Source: Agrobacterium cavarae (GTDB lineage: Bacteria; Pseudomonadota; Alphaproteobacteria; Rhizobiales; Rhizobiaceae). From it: a stretch of DNA of 64,000 nucleotides. The stretch covers positions 125,576-189,575 of the forward strand of contig NZ_SISF01000031.1 in the NCBI RefSeq assembly GCF_004310285.1, in the 5' to 3' direction. Below, in pieces: positions 1-8,376 of the stretch. A program made the position numbers and the translations under genes. The notes below the pieces were generated by a model, which did not search any database, had not been told where the DNA came from, and saw nothing but the letters and a program-made list of their open reading frames with translations. How positions within the stretch are numbered: the stretch's first letter is position 1; each line of letters starts with the position of its first letter.

Positions 1-2
1 CG

Positions 3-521
3 TTCAAGGCAGCCGAAAGCGGAACGACCGGCTTCGGGGAGCCCGCAGGCTCGGCGCCCCGCCGCACCGGCATGGGCAGCGGCCTGCGCTTCCAGGGTCA
101 GCCGGTCTTTGCCGATCATGCCCAAAGCGGCAGCGGCGATCTCTGCGATGCCTGCGGCAAGGCGCATGCGCCCGACCCCCTGCTCTTCCAGTCCCGCACC
201 TTCAGCCTCACCGAAGCCTGGTCGGCCATTGTGGCGGTCGGTCTTCGCCCCTGCTCCGGGGCCATCATCGTCATGAGCTTTTCCATGCTGAACGGCCTGC
301 TGTTCGGCGGCATGCTCTCGGTGCTCGCCATGTCCATCGGCACCGCCATCACCGTCTCGCTGCTTGCCATCCTCGCCGTCACCGCCAAGGACGCCGCCAT
401 CCGCTACGCCGGAACCGGCAGCCGCCGCGCCTCAAGGATCGCCAACGGCATCGAGATTGCCGGGGCGCTGGTGGTGCTGTTGATGGGGCTGGCATTGTTG
501 GGAGCGTCGTTGCAGGCTTGA
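3..521 (+). CDS. Nickel/cobalt efflux permease, NicO/RcnA family (C-terminal part)
   Basis: The gene begins before the window and is open from the first bases, so only its last ~172 residues are here. It is an inner-membrane protein of the NicO/RcnA family, which moves Ni2+ or Co2+. The family-typical stretch RPCSGAIIVMSF, with a conserved Arg-Pro-Cys in a membrane helix, is followed by GGMLSVLAMSIGTAIT and by a last hydrophobic helix near the C-terminus (EIAGALVVLLMGLALLG). The part before ~residue 50 of the visible piece is low in hydrophobicity and probably the cytoplasmic loop. Import or efflux cannot be decided without the His-rich N-terminal part. It ends in TGA, 58 bp before the next gene. 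Confidence 0.8.
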   Translation, partial: FKAAESGTTGFGEPAGSAPRRTGMGSGLRFQGQPVFADHAQSGSGDLCDACGKAHAPDPLLFQSRTFSLTEAWSAIVAVGLRPCSGAIIVMSFSMLNGLLFGGMLSVLAMSIGTAITVSLLAILAVTAKDAAIRYAGTGSRRASRIANGIEIAGALVVLLMGLALLGASLQA

Positions 522-578
522 GACTTTCCGGGGCATTCGTCCGCTGTAATGTCCCGCAAGTATGGAAAAGAGCCGCCC

Positions 579-3047
579 ATGTCAGTCACCAGGAAGAATC
601 ACTACGTCCCTCAATGGCATCAGGAAAGGTTTTTCGCTCCGGGCAGCGAAACCCTTTTTATGCTTGATACACAACCGCCCAAATACACGAACCGAGAAGG
701 CATAGTGTCAACTGGCCGCAGCCTTTTCAAATCACCTTCTTCACGTGCATTCGTCGAGCACGATCTGTACTCAACATTCTTTGGTACAAAGGTTGATGAC
801 GAGATTGAGCGCAAGCTTTTCGGTGATATCGACCGTCGAGGTGCAGACGCTATCAGAGCATTCTGCAGCGATGATAAGCGAGCATGGCATGAGCATTTCC
901 AAACCCTTTTTGAATTTCTCGATATACAGAAATTGCGCACACCAAAGGGCCTCGCGTGGCTAGGCCAACAATACCCAGAGATCGGTCTGCTCGGCCAAAA
1001 GTTACCCGACTTGGCCCAGAACCAATTGATGTTGGAAATGCAGAGCATACGTATGCTCAACGTCACAACTTGGACAACCGGAACTCGGGAAATTGTCTCC
1101 GCCGAGCGATCCAGCGTTAAGTTTATTGTCAGTGACCATCCGGTTACGGTCTACAACTATGCTATCCCACCCTCGGCCACCCAAAATCGATACCCGGGAG
1201 ATCCATCGATCGCTCTGAAAGGCTCGCAGACACTTTTCCCACTGGGTCCTGATCATCTCCTCATTCTAACCAACCTCGAATATGCCAAAGATCCTTATGT
1301 ACGCCCCAATATAAAGAGGACATTTGCACGGAATTACCAATCGACGATGGTATCGACCATCGACTTCATTAAGGCGAGATATCTGTCCGACGCTCAGGTC
1401 GCCGAAGCGAACTTGGTAATCAAGTCCCGCGCAAATCGCTATATCGCGGCGTCCCGCCGAGAAGATCTCTACCCCGAAAAAATGGTATCAAAGCCTTGGG
1501 CTGAACTGAAGAACACGTTTCTGCCACCATCTGAAGAGCTTTACCGGTTTGGTGGCGAGATGTTTGCGAAATTTGATAATGGCGATGTTCACTATCAAGA
1601 CGAGTTTGGACGGACTGAAGAACCCCGGAAATGGCTAATGAAGGCCGAGCCAAAGGACCAACCTAAGCCACGTGATTATTGTCCCTGCGGATCCGGATAC
1701 CCGTTTGGAAAATGCTGTCGAAACAAGCCGATACAACTGCGAACGTCGTGGACCGAAAAGAGTATTCGCGAGCGGAACATGATGTTCTTTAATGCCCTGA
1801 TCCGTCTCTTTGACTTGGGGCGCCAAGATTGGAACACGGTCCGTCGTGAGATGACCGACGACAAGATTGCTCAGATGTATGATCTGTATCAAGACTTGTG
1901 GCCACTTGAAACCGACCTGCTGTCCCTGATGCCAAAACCGGACGGCAAAATGCGATCAGTCTTTACAGGCCTTCTACATCCAAAATTGATCATCGAATTC
2001 GCGCTTGGTACACCGCTATTTTTCGGCGAGGTCATTATCCAGAACCCGTTCCTAATTTCGAGAACCATACGGAAGGAAAAGCGACCAACTGAGAATCCGC
2101 ACCAGTACCGCGGTGAAGCTGTAAAGAGTCTTATGACTTTCCTAAATATAATGCCGCTTGTTGAAGCTGGGCTAGTCACGTTGGTTCCGAATCCATGCGA
2201 CTTTGACTTTCATCTCCGCGACCAAGTAATGGCAATGGCCAAGGCGCGCGCTCGGGCTATTGCGTTCAAGCCGTCGGACGATCCAAGGTATTATGCCATA
2301 ATGCAAGAAGACATGCGCCGCATGCTTTTGAACATGCCCATGGATACTCTTATCAAGAAAATGTTGGAGATCGACGGAAATGAGGCAGTCGATAGGGATA
2401 CCGTCGCTGCAGCAATCCAGCAGATGAAGATCGAGGATCGCTTGGCCATTCTCGATGAAAGCACACTGAGCGACGGTGGCGAGTTCCAAATCATGAAGAT
2501 GGAACCCAACTTCGAAGTCGCGATGTACTTGGCGCAAGCAACTGGCGCGCAGATCCTGACCGATAGTCCGTACAGATGGAAAGAACTCCAAGCCGCACTT
2601 TCTAGGCGGCATCTAGAAAGCCGTCCAACTCTAATTCAACTTCAACGCGAGATCGCGTCTACCACAGTAAATTTTCCGGTGGGGCACGATGCCGTACTCG
2701 GAGTGTTAGATCATCGATCGTTTCGCGAAATGGCACCTCTCTTTCGTGCTGCGTTCAGCTACACCGCCTCGACTTCCATCAACAACTTGAAACCGAACTT
2801 TGAGGCACAGCTTGCCGCACGGTTTCGGCGGCAACGGAATTCGGCAAACTCTCTAATCACCAGTATAAAGTGCCCAGTTGCCCCAGCGAGACTTACCACC
2901 GAATTTCACCTCGGTGGATTTCAGGACAACACGATCAATCGGCTCTTACTAATGTCGGGTTCCGAACATCACATGCATTCCGTTCCCATGGCCACGCTGA
3001 TCGAGCGCGTAGACGTAAGGCCAAGGGCGGACGGCGCGAAGGCTTGA
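579..3047 (+). CDS. DUF4238 protein with central SEC-C zinc motif (accessory gene)
   Basis: An 822-residue protein of unknown function. Residues ~6-15 (KNHYVPQWHQ) are the His-Tyr-Val-Pro signature of DUF4238, and the segment around residues 178-192 (FIVSDHPVTVYN) matches the family's second conserved patch. Residues ~365-381 carry a SEC-C metal-binding motif (CPCGSGYPFGKCC). The ~440 residues after it are not recognised. I chose the ATG at 579 rather than the in-frame ATG at 549 because GGAAAAGAG lies just upstream and the family motif starts within ten residues. Base composition is visibly more AT-rich than flanking genes and codon use is less biased, which suggests transfer. It lies between a truncated SDR fragment and a metal permease. 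DUF4238 proteins are usually strain-specific; a defence role is conceivable but unproven. Confidence 0.72.
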   Translation: MSVTRKNHYVPQWHQERFFAPGSETLFMLDTQPPKYTNREGIVSTGRSLFKSPSSRAFVEHDLYSTFFGTKVDDEIERKLFGDIDRRGADAIRAFCSDDKRAWHEHFQTLFEFLDIQKLRTPKGLAWLGQQYPEIGLLGQKLPDLAQNQLMLEMQSIRMLNVTTWTTGTREIVSAERSSVKFIVSDHPVTVYNYAIPPSATQNRYPGDPSIALKGSQTLFPLGPDHLLILTNLEYAKDPYVRPNIKRTFARNYQSTMVSTIDFIKARYLSDAQVAEANLVIKSRANRYIAASRREDLYPEKMVSKPWAELKNTFLPPSEELYRFGGEMFAKFDNGDVHYQDEFGRTEEPRKWLMKAEPKDQPKPRDYCPCGSGYPFGKCCRNKPIQLRTSWTEKSIRERNMMFFNALIRLFDLGRQDWNTVRREMTDDKIAQMYDLYQDLWPLETDLLSLMPKPDGKMRSVFTGLLHPKLIIEFALGTPLFFGEVIIQNPFLISRTIRKEKRPTENPHQYRGEAVKSLMTFLNIMPLVEAGLVTLVPNPCDFDFHLRDQVMAMAKARARAIAFKPSDDPRYYAIMQEDMRRMLLNMPMDTLIKKMLEIDGNEAVDRDTVAAAIQQMKIEDRLAILDESTLSDGGEFQIMKMEPNFEVAMYLAQATGAQILTDSPYRWKELQAALSRRHLESRPTLIQLQREIASTTVNFPVGHDAVLGVLDHRSFREMAPLFRAAFSYTASTSINNLKPNFEAQLAARFRRQRNSANSLITSIKCPVAPARLTTEFHLGGFQDNTINRLLLMSGSEHHMHSVPMATLIERVDVRPRADGAKA

Positions 3048-3301
3048 TGTTTGGTTAATAGCTGCGCTTATGGCAGCTCCAATGGTTGCGATTTAGGAAG
3101 TTACAGGTTTGCTGCCACCAATACAGTTCACCCGCTTCTTTTTCGGCGATACGTAAGCCTACTGCATACATTAGCACTGCAAAACGCGATAGCGATAGCC
3201 TATAGTAATGCCACTGCACGGGTATGAACTCTTTACCGGGCAGCAGCCTAACCTCTTCAAGATGTGGTGTCGCATTGCACCAATTCCTAAAGCCGCCTCG
3301 A
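3048..3301. other. Intergenic stretch, no gene seen
   Basis: AT-richer sequence between the DUF4238 gene and the SDR remnant. No frame with a convincing ribosome-binding site or recognisable protein was found on either strand, and no repeat from the two families described elsewhere. Its composition resembles the DUF4238 gene, so it may belong to the same transferred segment. Confidence 0.5.
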
Positions 3302-3465
3302 CCTATCACCGACGCAGAGTTCCGCACCTGCGACATAGCTCGCCTTATCGCTCAACAAGAATAGCACTGCCGCCTCCATTTCCGAGGGTTTCGCCATGCG
3401 GCCCACGGGAACCGGCGCAACGATGCCCCCGCGCGCTGCGTCTGCAACCGTCGTCCATATCTCTG
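3302..3465 (-). pseudogene. Remnant of an SDR-family dehydrogenase (C-terminal fragment)
   Basis: Read on the minus strand, this stretch encodes about 50 residues ending in IVAPVPVGRMAKPSEMEAAV and LLSDKASYVAGAELCV. They align with the C-terminus of the intact SDR at 6012-6743 (IVAPIPMGRMGRP, LLSDEASYIAGAELCV). Similarity is also visible at DNA level (roughly 70% by eye). The Rossmann nucleotide-binding N-terminus and the catalytic YxxxK are absent, and the expected Asp-Gly-Gly ending is replaced by Gly-Asp-Arg. It is therefore a decayed paralogue, not an expressed gene. It sits between the accessory DUF4238 gene and the BASS transporter gene. Confidence 0.75.
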
Positions 3466-3579
3466 CCGTAAACGACAACCGCAATATTAGCAGACACGCA
3501 ACAACCCCGCCAAAGTGACCTTGACAGTCAAGCTGACGCATCTAGACGTCCCGCTAGCATTTCTTTGGAGGGACAGATC

Positions 3580-4524
3580 ATGAAGGCATTGGCGCAGATA
3601 TCGTCGTTCGTTGGCAAGACATTCGCGGCCTGGGTGGTGCTGTTTGCGGTCCTCGGCTTCTTCTTTCCCGATACGTTCAAGCAGATCGGTCCATGGATCG
3701 TGACATTGCTGTCCATCATCATGTTCGGCATGGGTCTTACCCTTTCGCTTGATGACTTCCGCGAGGTGGTGAAGCGGCCCTTCGATGTGACGATCGGCGT
3801 TCTTGGCCAATTCCTGATCATGCCGCTTCTGGCTGTTCTCTTGACCAAGTTCATTCCAATGCCGCCGGAAGTGGCGGCAGGCGTGATCCTGGTGGGCTGC
3901 TGCCCTGGTGGGACATCCTCCAACGTCATGACCTATCTGTCCAAGGGAGACGTGGCGCTCTCTGTTGCCTGCACGTCGGTCACCACGCTTGTGGCTCCCA
4001 TCGTCACGCCCTTCCTCGTCTGGCTGTTTGCCAGCCAGTACCTGCCCGTCGACGGCTGGGCGATGTTCATGAGCATCATCAAGGTGGTGCTGATACCGCT
4101 GGCACTCGGCGCACTCCTGCAGAAGCTTCTGCCCGCTTTCGTCAAGGCCGCCGTCCCCGCTCTGCCGCTCCTCAGCGTCATCGGCATCGTGCTGATCGTG
4201 TCGGCGGTTGTCGGCGCGTCCAAAACATCCATCGTCCAATCCGGCCTGATGATCTTCGCCGTCGTTATCCTGCACAACGGCCTTGGTTACCTGCTGGGCT
4301 TCTTTGCGGCGAAGGCCTGTGGTCTAACGCTTGCCAAGCGCAAAGCCATTGCCATCGAGGTCGGCATGCAGAATTCCGGGCTTGGTGCCGCCCTTGCAAC
4401 GGCCTATTTCTCGCCACTTGCCGCCGTGCCCAGCGCCATTTTCAGCGTGTGGCACAACATATCCGGCGCACTGCTCGCCAACTGGTTTGCCGGCCGGGTG
4501 GAGGACGAACAAGCGCGGCGCTGA
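3580..4524 (+). CDS. Bile acid:sodium symporter (BASS) family transporter
   Basis: A 314-residue inner-membrane protein of the BASS/SBF family (Na+-coupled organic anion symporters; some bacterial members carry pantothenate or keto acids). It has about ten hydrophobic segments and the family signatures GCCPGGTSSNVMTYLSKGD (near residue 112) and EVGMQNSGLGAALA (near residue 262), which contribute the Na+ sites. The ATG at 3580 is preferred over an upstream TTG because GGAGGG lies 7 bp before it. A weak hairpin follows. It is co-oriented with nhaA, and both depend on the sodium gradient. Substrate unknown. Confidence 0.85.
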   Translation: MKALAQISSFVGKTFAAWVVLFAVLGFFFPDTFKQIGPWIVTLLSIIMFGMGLTLSLDDFREVVKRPFDVTIGVLGQFLIMPLLAVLLTKFIPMPPEVAAGVILVGCCPGGTSSNVMTYLSKGDVALSVACTSVTTLVAPIVTPFLVWLFASQYLPVDGWAMFMSIIKVVLIPLALGALLQKLLPAFVKAAVPALPLLSVIGIVLIVSAVVGASKTSIVQSGLMIFAVVILHNGLGYLLGFFAAKACGLTLAKRKAIAIEVGMQNSGLGAALATAYFSPLAAVPSAIFSVWHNISGALLANWFAGRVEDEQARR

Positions 4525-4553
4525 AACGTCGGCCTCCCCGGCAAACAAGCCTT

Positions 4554-4580
4554 AAACCGGACGCGCAAGATGCCGGTTTT
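4554..4580 (+). terminator. Weak hairpin after the BASS gene
   Basis: AAACCGG at 4554-4560 pairs with CCGGTTT at 4573-4579, and one more T then GG follow. The stem is short and the T-run brief, so termination is likely to be partial. Confidence 0.35.
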
Positions 4581-4701
4581 GGTGGAAAAACGCGCCAAAC
4601 TGCGCTATGATTGAACCTGACAGCGCGTGCTGCGTGCGCTGCGGGTTCCCCCGAAATCGACGGAGACTAAGATCAACTTCCAACTAAGGGAGGGTGAGCC
4701 T

Positions 4702-5916
4702 GTGTCTTCGACATCAAATCCAGGTCGCATCAATTCCACACTTCGCAAGTTCCTCGACAACGGGGCCTCGGGTGGCCTCGTGCTCATGGCCGTCGCACTT
4801 CTTGCCATCATCACGGCCAACTCGCCTCTGGCTGAAGATTATTTCCATATCCTCCACGTCTATATCGGACCGCTGAGCATCCAGCACTGGATCAACGACG
4901 CCCTGATGGCGGTGTTCTTCCTGATGGTGGGTTTGGAAATCAAACGCGAAATGCTTGACGGTCAACTCTCCAGCTGGAGCCGCAGGGTTCTGCCGGGTGC
5001 TGCCGCAGCGGGCGGTATGATATGTCCGGCACTCTTCTACGTCCTGCTGAACCGCGACAATCCAGCAGCCTTGCAGGGATGGGCCATACCGACAGCGACG
5101 GACATCGCTTTTGCCCTTGGCGTGCTCTCCCTGTTCGGATCGCGCGTCCCGACGTCGCTGAAGATCTTTCTTGCAGCGCTGGCCATCATCGATGATCTCG
5201 GTGCGGTCATCGTCATCGCTCTGTTCTATACGGCAGACCTGAACCTGGTCGCTCTTATCGGCGCTGGTCTCGTCTGGGGCAGTCTCTTCATCTTCAACAA
5301 GATGAAGGTAAAGGTGCTGTGGCCCTATCTCGTCCTTGGCGCTGTTCTCTGGGTGCTCGTCTTTGCGTCCGGCGTTCACGCAACACTGGCTGGCGTGATG
5401 CTGGCGCTGATGATCCCGCTCAAGTTGACGCCCGGCACACCGGAAGCGACGCCGGAGGAGTCGCCGCTTCATCGCCTCGAGCATGCGCTGCACAAGCCTG
5501 TTGCCTTCATCATCGTGCCAATCTTCGGCTTCGCCAATGCCGGCGTCTCCCTTTCGGGTCTGAGCCTGTCGGTCTTTACCGAGCCACTGACAATGGGTGT
5601 TGCCGGTGGCCTTTTCTTCGGCAAGCTCATCGGCGTGTTTGGCGTCGTCGCCGTGCTTGTGAAGCTCGGTGTGGCGCAACTTCCCGCGCAGGCAAGCTGG
5701 GGACAGGTGGCAGGCACGGCACTTCTGTGTGGCATCGGGTTTACGATGTCGCTGTTCATCGGCTTGCTGGCATTCAACGATCCGGCAGTGCAGGATCACG
5801 TCAAGATCGGGATTTTGATGGGATCGCTCGTGTCCGGTTTGAGCGGAGCCCTGATCCTGACATTGACCAGCCGGCGGCAGACAACGTCGCAGCGTCCAGT
5901 CCACACGACAGCCTGA
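4702..5916 (+). CDS. nhaA: Na+/H+ antiporter NhaA
   Basis: A 404-residue inner-membrane antiporter that exports Na+ (or Li+) in exchange for protons. It shows family signatures: FFLMVGLEIKREMLDG (near residue 73), PTATDIAFALGVLSLFGSRVP (near residue 131) and LAIIDDLGAVIVIALFY, whose two aspartates (residues 164-165) match the E. coli NhaA ion-binding pair D163/D164. A GTG start at 4702 is chosen because AAGGGAGGGTGA lies immediately upstream; starting at 4627 would add a non-conserved 25-residue tail. Length is near the family norm (~390). The last ~15 residues are polar and Gln/Ser-rich. Confidence 0.93.
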   Translation: MSSTSNPGRINSTLRKFLDNGASGGLVLMAVALLAIITANSPLAEDYFHILHVYIGPLSIQHWINDALMAVFFLMVGLEIKREMLDGQLSSWSRRVLPGAAAAGGMICPALFYVLLNRDNPAALQGWAIPTATDIAFALGVLSLFGSRVPTSLKIFLAALAIIDDLGAVIVIALFYTADLNLVALIGAGLVWGSLFIFNKMKVKVLWPYLVLGAVLWVLVFASGVHATLAGVMLALMIPLKLTPGTPEATPEESPLHRLEHALHKPVAFIIVPIFGFANAGVSLSGLSLSVFTEPLTMGVAGGLFFGKLIGVFGVVAVLVKLGVAQLPAQASWGQVAGTALLCGIGFTMSLFIGLLAFNDPAVQDHVKIGILMGSLVSGLSGALILTLTSRRQTTSQRPVHTTA

Positions 5917-5970
5917 CGGCTCAACATCGCCACCATCGTCAGCCGCAGGCTTGGGATGGTGATCGTGGCT

Positions 5971-5993
5971 GCCCGACCCCTTCTCGGTCGGGC
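5971..5993. terminator. Hairpin between convergent nhaA and SDR genes
   Basis: GCCCGACC (5971-5978) and GGTCGGGC (5986-5993) form an 8-bp GC-rich stem with a 7-nt loop. It sits between two convergent genes. Neither side has a good T-run, so the call rests on position and stem strength. Confidence 0.4.
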
Positions 5994-6011
5994 ACCATCT
6001 TCAGTCCCTCG

Positions 6012-6743
6012 TCATGCCTGCCGCAACCCGCCATCGACGCAGAGCTCGGCGCCGGCGATATAGCTCGCCTCATCGCTCAGCAGAAACAGCGTCGCCGCGG
6101 CCACTTCCGCGGGCCGTCCCATGCGGCCCATCGGGATCGGCGCGACGATCGCCGCGCGCACGTCATCTGCGACTGAGGCCATCATGTCCGTATCCGTCGG
6201 TCCGGGTGCCACAACATTGACGCGGATGCCTTTAGGAGCGAGTTCAGCCGTCCAGGTTCGTGCATAGGAGCGGACGGCCGCTTTGGTTGCGCAATAGGTT
6301 CCGTAACCTGCGTAGCCCGCGCTACCGGCAATCGACCCGATAAGGACAGCTGAGCTTCCTTCTCTCATGGCAGGGAGAGCGGCCTGAAAGCCGAAGACCA
6401 TTCCTCGGACGTTGACGTCGAAGTGGCGGTCGAAATGCTCCGGCGTGATCTCGGCAATCTGTGCATATTCGGAAAGACCGGCATTCAAGACCAGCGCGTC
6501 GATATGGCCATGGGCCTGGCGGACGGTTTCGACAGCCGCGAGCATGTCTTCGGGAGAGCTTGCATCGGCGGCAATGCCGATCACGCCATTGCCGATGCTC
6601 TGGGCCGCCTTTTCAGCCTCCTCCCCCTTGCGGCTGGTGAGAAAGACCTTTGCGCCTTCGGCAGAAAGCCGCTCCGCTATGGCGAGGCCGATGCCCTTCG
6701 CGCCGCCTACGACCAGAGCCACCTTGTTGTTCATGCGAGCCAT
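6012..6743 (-). CDS. SDR-family NAD(P)-dependent oxidoreductase
   Basis: A 243-residue classical short-chain dehydrogenase. It has the nucleotide-binding GGAKGIG (residues 13-19), NAG (87-89), catalytic Ser137, and YCATK with Tyr150 and Lys154, and ends in CVDGG as expected for a tetrameric cytosolic SDR. AAAGGA lies ~7 bp before the ATG. It is transcribed divergently from an HxlR-type regulator ~180 bp away, a common arrangement for redox- or aldehyde-responsive oxidoreductases. A truncated paralogue lies at 3302-3465. Substrate not predictable from sequence. Confidence 0.9.
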   Translation of the reverse strand: MARMNNKVALVVGGAKGIGLAIAERLSAEGAKVFLTSRKGEEAEKAAQSIGNGVIGIAADASSPEDMLAAVETVRQAHGHIDALVLNAGLSEYAQIAEITPEHFDRHFDVNVRGMVFGFQAALPAMREGSSAVLIGSIAGSAGYAGYGTYCATKAAVRSYARTWTAELAPKGIRVNVVAPGPTDTDMMASVADDVRAAIVAPIPMGRMGRPAEVAAATLFLLSDEASYIAGAELCVDGGLRQA

Positions 6744-6762
6744 TTTAGTTCCTTTCAGGAAA

Positions 6763-6860
6763 GCATTTCCAGCAAAAGTGTGCTCGGTTTTGCGTCCGGA
6801 AATGCGTCAAACAAACACCAGAGCACTTCAGGGTGAACGGATGTTCACCTGAATTGCTCT
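6763..6860. repeat. Composite palindromic intergenic element upstream of HxlR/SDR pair
   Basis: Two inverted repeats in tandem. GCATTTCC (6763-6770) pairs with GGAAATGC (6798-6805), enclosing AGCAAAA/TTTTGCGT. Then AGAGCACTTCAGGGTGAAC (6820-6838) faces GTTCACCTGAATTGCTCT (6843-6860) with two differences. The organisation resembles the RIME-like palindromic elements of rhizobial chromosomes. It occupies the divergent promoter region, so it may also affect transcription. Confidence 0.55.
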
Positions 6861-6925
6861 GAATGGTCCCGCCATGATATACGGTGGATATCTGATATCA
6901 ATTACGCACCTTGGATAGCCTAGAT

Positions 6926-7318
6926 ATGGACGAGTATACCGACCTGGAAACCCTCTCTCAGCAGGCGCTCTGCGATATGCCGAAAGTCCGCCCGGTGCTG
7001 GACAAGATCGCCGACAAATGGACGATCCTGATCCTGACGGTGATCTGCCCCAAGCCATCGCGCTTCAACGAAATCAAGCGGCGTCTGGCTGGCATCACGC
7101 ACAAGGCGCTGGCCGATGCGTTGAAGAGGCTGGAGCGCAACGGGCTGGTCACGCGCACGGTTCTGCCGACGCAGCCGATCGGCGTGGAATATGCCATCAC
7201 GCCGCTCGGCCACTCCCTGCGGCAGCCGTTCGAAGCCCTGTGCGCCTGGGCAGCTGAAAATGGCGACAGGATCGACGCGGCAGCGAAAACCTATGACGAG
7301 GCAAAAGATGGTCGTTGA
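6926..7318 (+). CDS. HxlR-family winged-helix transcriptional regulator
   Basis: A 130-residue DNA-binding protein with the HxlR fold: CDMPKVRPVLDKIADKWTIL at residues ~17-36 (a Cys before the first helix and the conserved Trp), the recognition helix region RRLAGITHKALADALKRLER, and a beta wing with EYAITPLG. Family members act as dimers and often sense electrophiles or redox state through cysteines. The ATG at 6926 is preferred to the TTG at 6911. The divergent SDR is the likely target. A TGATATCA-like palindrome near 6892-6899 is a possible operator. Confidence 0.85.
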   Translation: MDEYTDLETLSQQALCDMPKVRPVLDKIADKWTILILTVICPKPSRFNEIKRRLAGITHKALADALKRLERNGLVTRTVLPTQPIGVEYAITPLGHSLRQPFEALCAWAAENGDRIDAAAKTYDEAKDGR

Positions 7319-7513
7319 GGGCGTGGCTTTGTCCGGAGGCTGCGCTCATTCCTCAAGATCACGCTTATCGGCGGCGAGCTTTCCACACAAAACCATTGAA
7401 GCTTGTGGCCTGACCCCATAAAGCCTGCTCCCAAAAGATCTCATGCTGGCAATAGTCGATCCCGGATCGGGAAGCGCGTGACAGCACGCATGGCAGCGAA
7501 CAAAGGAACGCAG

Positions 7514-7912
7514 ATGTCGATCACGGTACAGAAGACAATCCCCGCGCAGCGCATGCGCCAGTTCGATGAGATGGTCGATCGCTGGCTGGCCGAAGGCCCG
7601 ATCAAGCTGGCGACGAATGCGACGATCACCGCCATGGACAATGCCGACATCCCGAAGGAAGAACAGGCCGCGATCATCGAGGACCGCGATATCATCATGC
7701 GCTACAACATGCGCCTCGGTGTCATCAGCGAACTCTTCGCCCCCGCCATCGAGAAGGCGGTCGGATCATCGAGGTCGGGAAGCGAAGCGCAGGACGAGAT
7801 CGCCCGGCTGATCGTGACAGCCATCGGCATCCGCCAGAGCGACGACAGCGAACTGGTGACATTTACCTTCGCGACCCAGGAAGAGGCGGATATCTTCGAC
7901 CTATCCGTCTGA
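7514..7912 (+). CDS. Hypothetical protein
   Basis: A 132-residue soluble, acidic protein that I do not recognise. The ATG at 7514 has AAAGGA 6 bp upstream (7502-7507), better than the longer frame from 7403, whose extra N-terminus is basic and irregular. No signal peptide or membrane helix is seen. The C-terminus (ELVTFTFATQEEADIFDLSV) looks like a beta hairpin. It stands alone between the HxlR gene and a repeat element, with no operon partner. Confidence 0.6.
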   Translation: MSITVQKTIPAQRMRQFDEMVDRWLAEGPIKLATNATITAMDNADIPKEEQAAIIEDRDIIMRYNMRLGVISELFAPAIEKAVGSSRSGSEAQDEIARLIVTAIGIRQSDDSELVTFTFATQEEADIFDLSV

Positions 7913-7965
7913 GGCAAGGCTTCGGCAGGCTGAGAGGTCCGCAATCGCGTCCAGCCGGACGCCGC

Positions 7966-8030
7966 CGATGCGTATATTCAAAAAGACAAAGCGTCCCTTG
8001 CGCGTCCCATAAGACGCACGGCGCTTTAAG
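7966..8030. repeat. Palindromic repeat family 1, copy 1 (partial)
   Basis: Contains CGATGCGT...TTCAAAAAG...AAAGCGTC followed by GCGCGTC/GACGC inverted halves and GGCGCTTTA. It matches the distal half of the complete copy at 21151-21256 read in the opposite direction. It abuts the HNH gene's stop codon. Confidence 0.65.
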
Positions 8031-8031
8031 A

Positions 8032-8376
8032 CTAGCGCCCTCGCCCGAAGGACTGCCGTGATCCCCTGGCGGAATCCGCAAAGCCCGGAGGCTTGTTTTT
8101 GATCCAGGCGACGAATGTCTGCACCGCTGGCTCCTCCAGAATGGCCTCGATCGTGGAGAACTTCTTGGCGAGCTGGGCGTCGGTGAAGATCGAATGGATC
8201 TGGTCGTGGCAGATCCGGTGCAGGGACACGGTCTGCTTTCCGCCCTTGCTCTTGGGAACGAGATGATGCTGGTCCATCTGATCGTCGGGTATGACGCGCT
8301 GGCACAGCGCACAGATCACCGGCTCCGGCTTCGGCTCGTCCCACGACTCCTGCTCATCCCTGTTCTTTCGGGCCAT
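8032..8376 (-). CDS. Small HNH-endonuclease-family protein
   Basis: A 114-residue protein with a compact HNH core: a zinc-type CALC (near residue 22), then DQHHLVPKSKGGKQ (His-His motif near residues 36-37) and HRICHDQIHSIF (near residue 53, the third His and the second Cys). HNH domains cut or nick DNA using one metal ion. The ATG is preceded by AGGAGA at 8 bp. The short length and acidic N-terminus suggest a stand-alone nuclease rather than a restriction enzyme. No methylase or phage gene is adjacent. The C-terminus ends right at a palindromic repeat and may have been altered by it. Confidence 0.75.
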   Translation of the reverse strand: MARKNRDEQESWDEPKPEPVICALCQRVIPDDQMDQHHLVPKSKGGKQTVSLHRICHDQIHSIFTDAQLAKKFSTIEAILEEPAVQTFVAWIKNKPPGFADSARGSRQSFGRGR

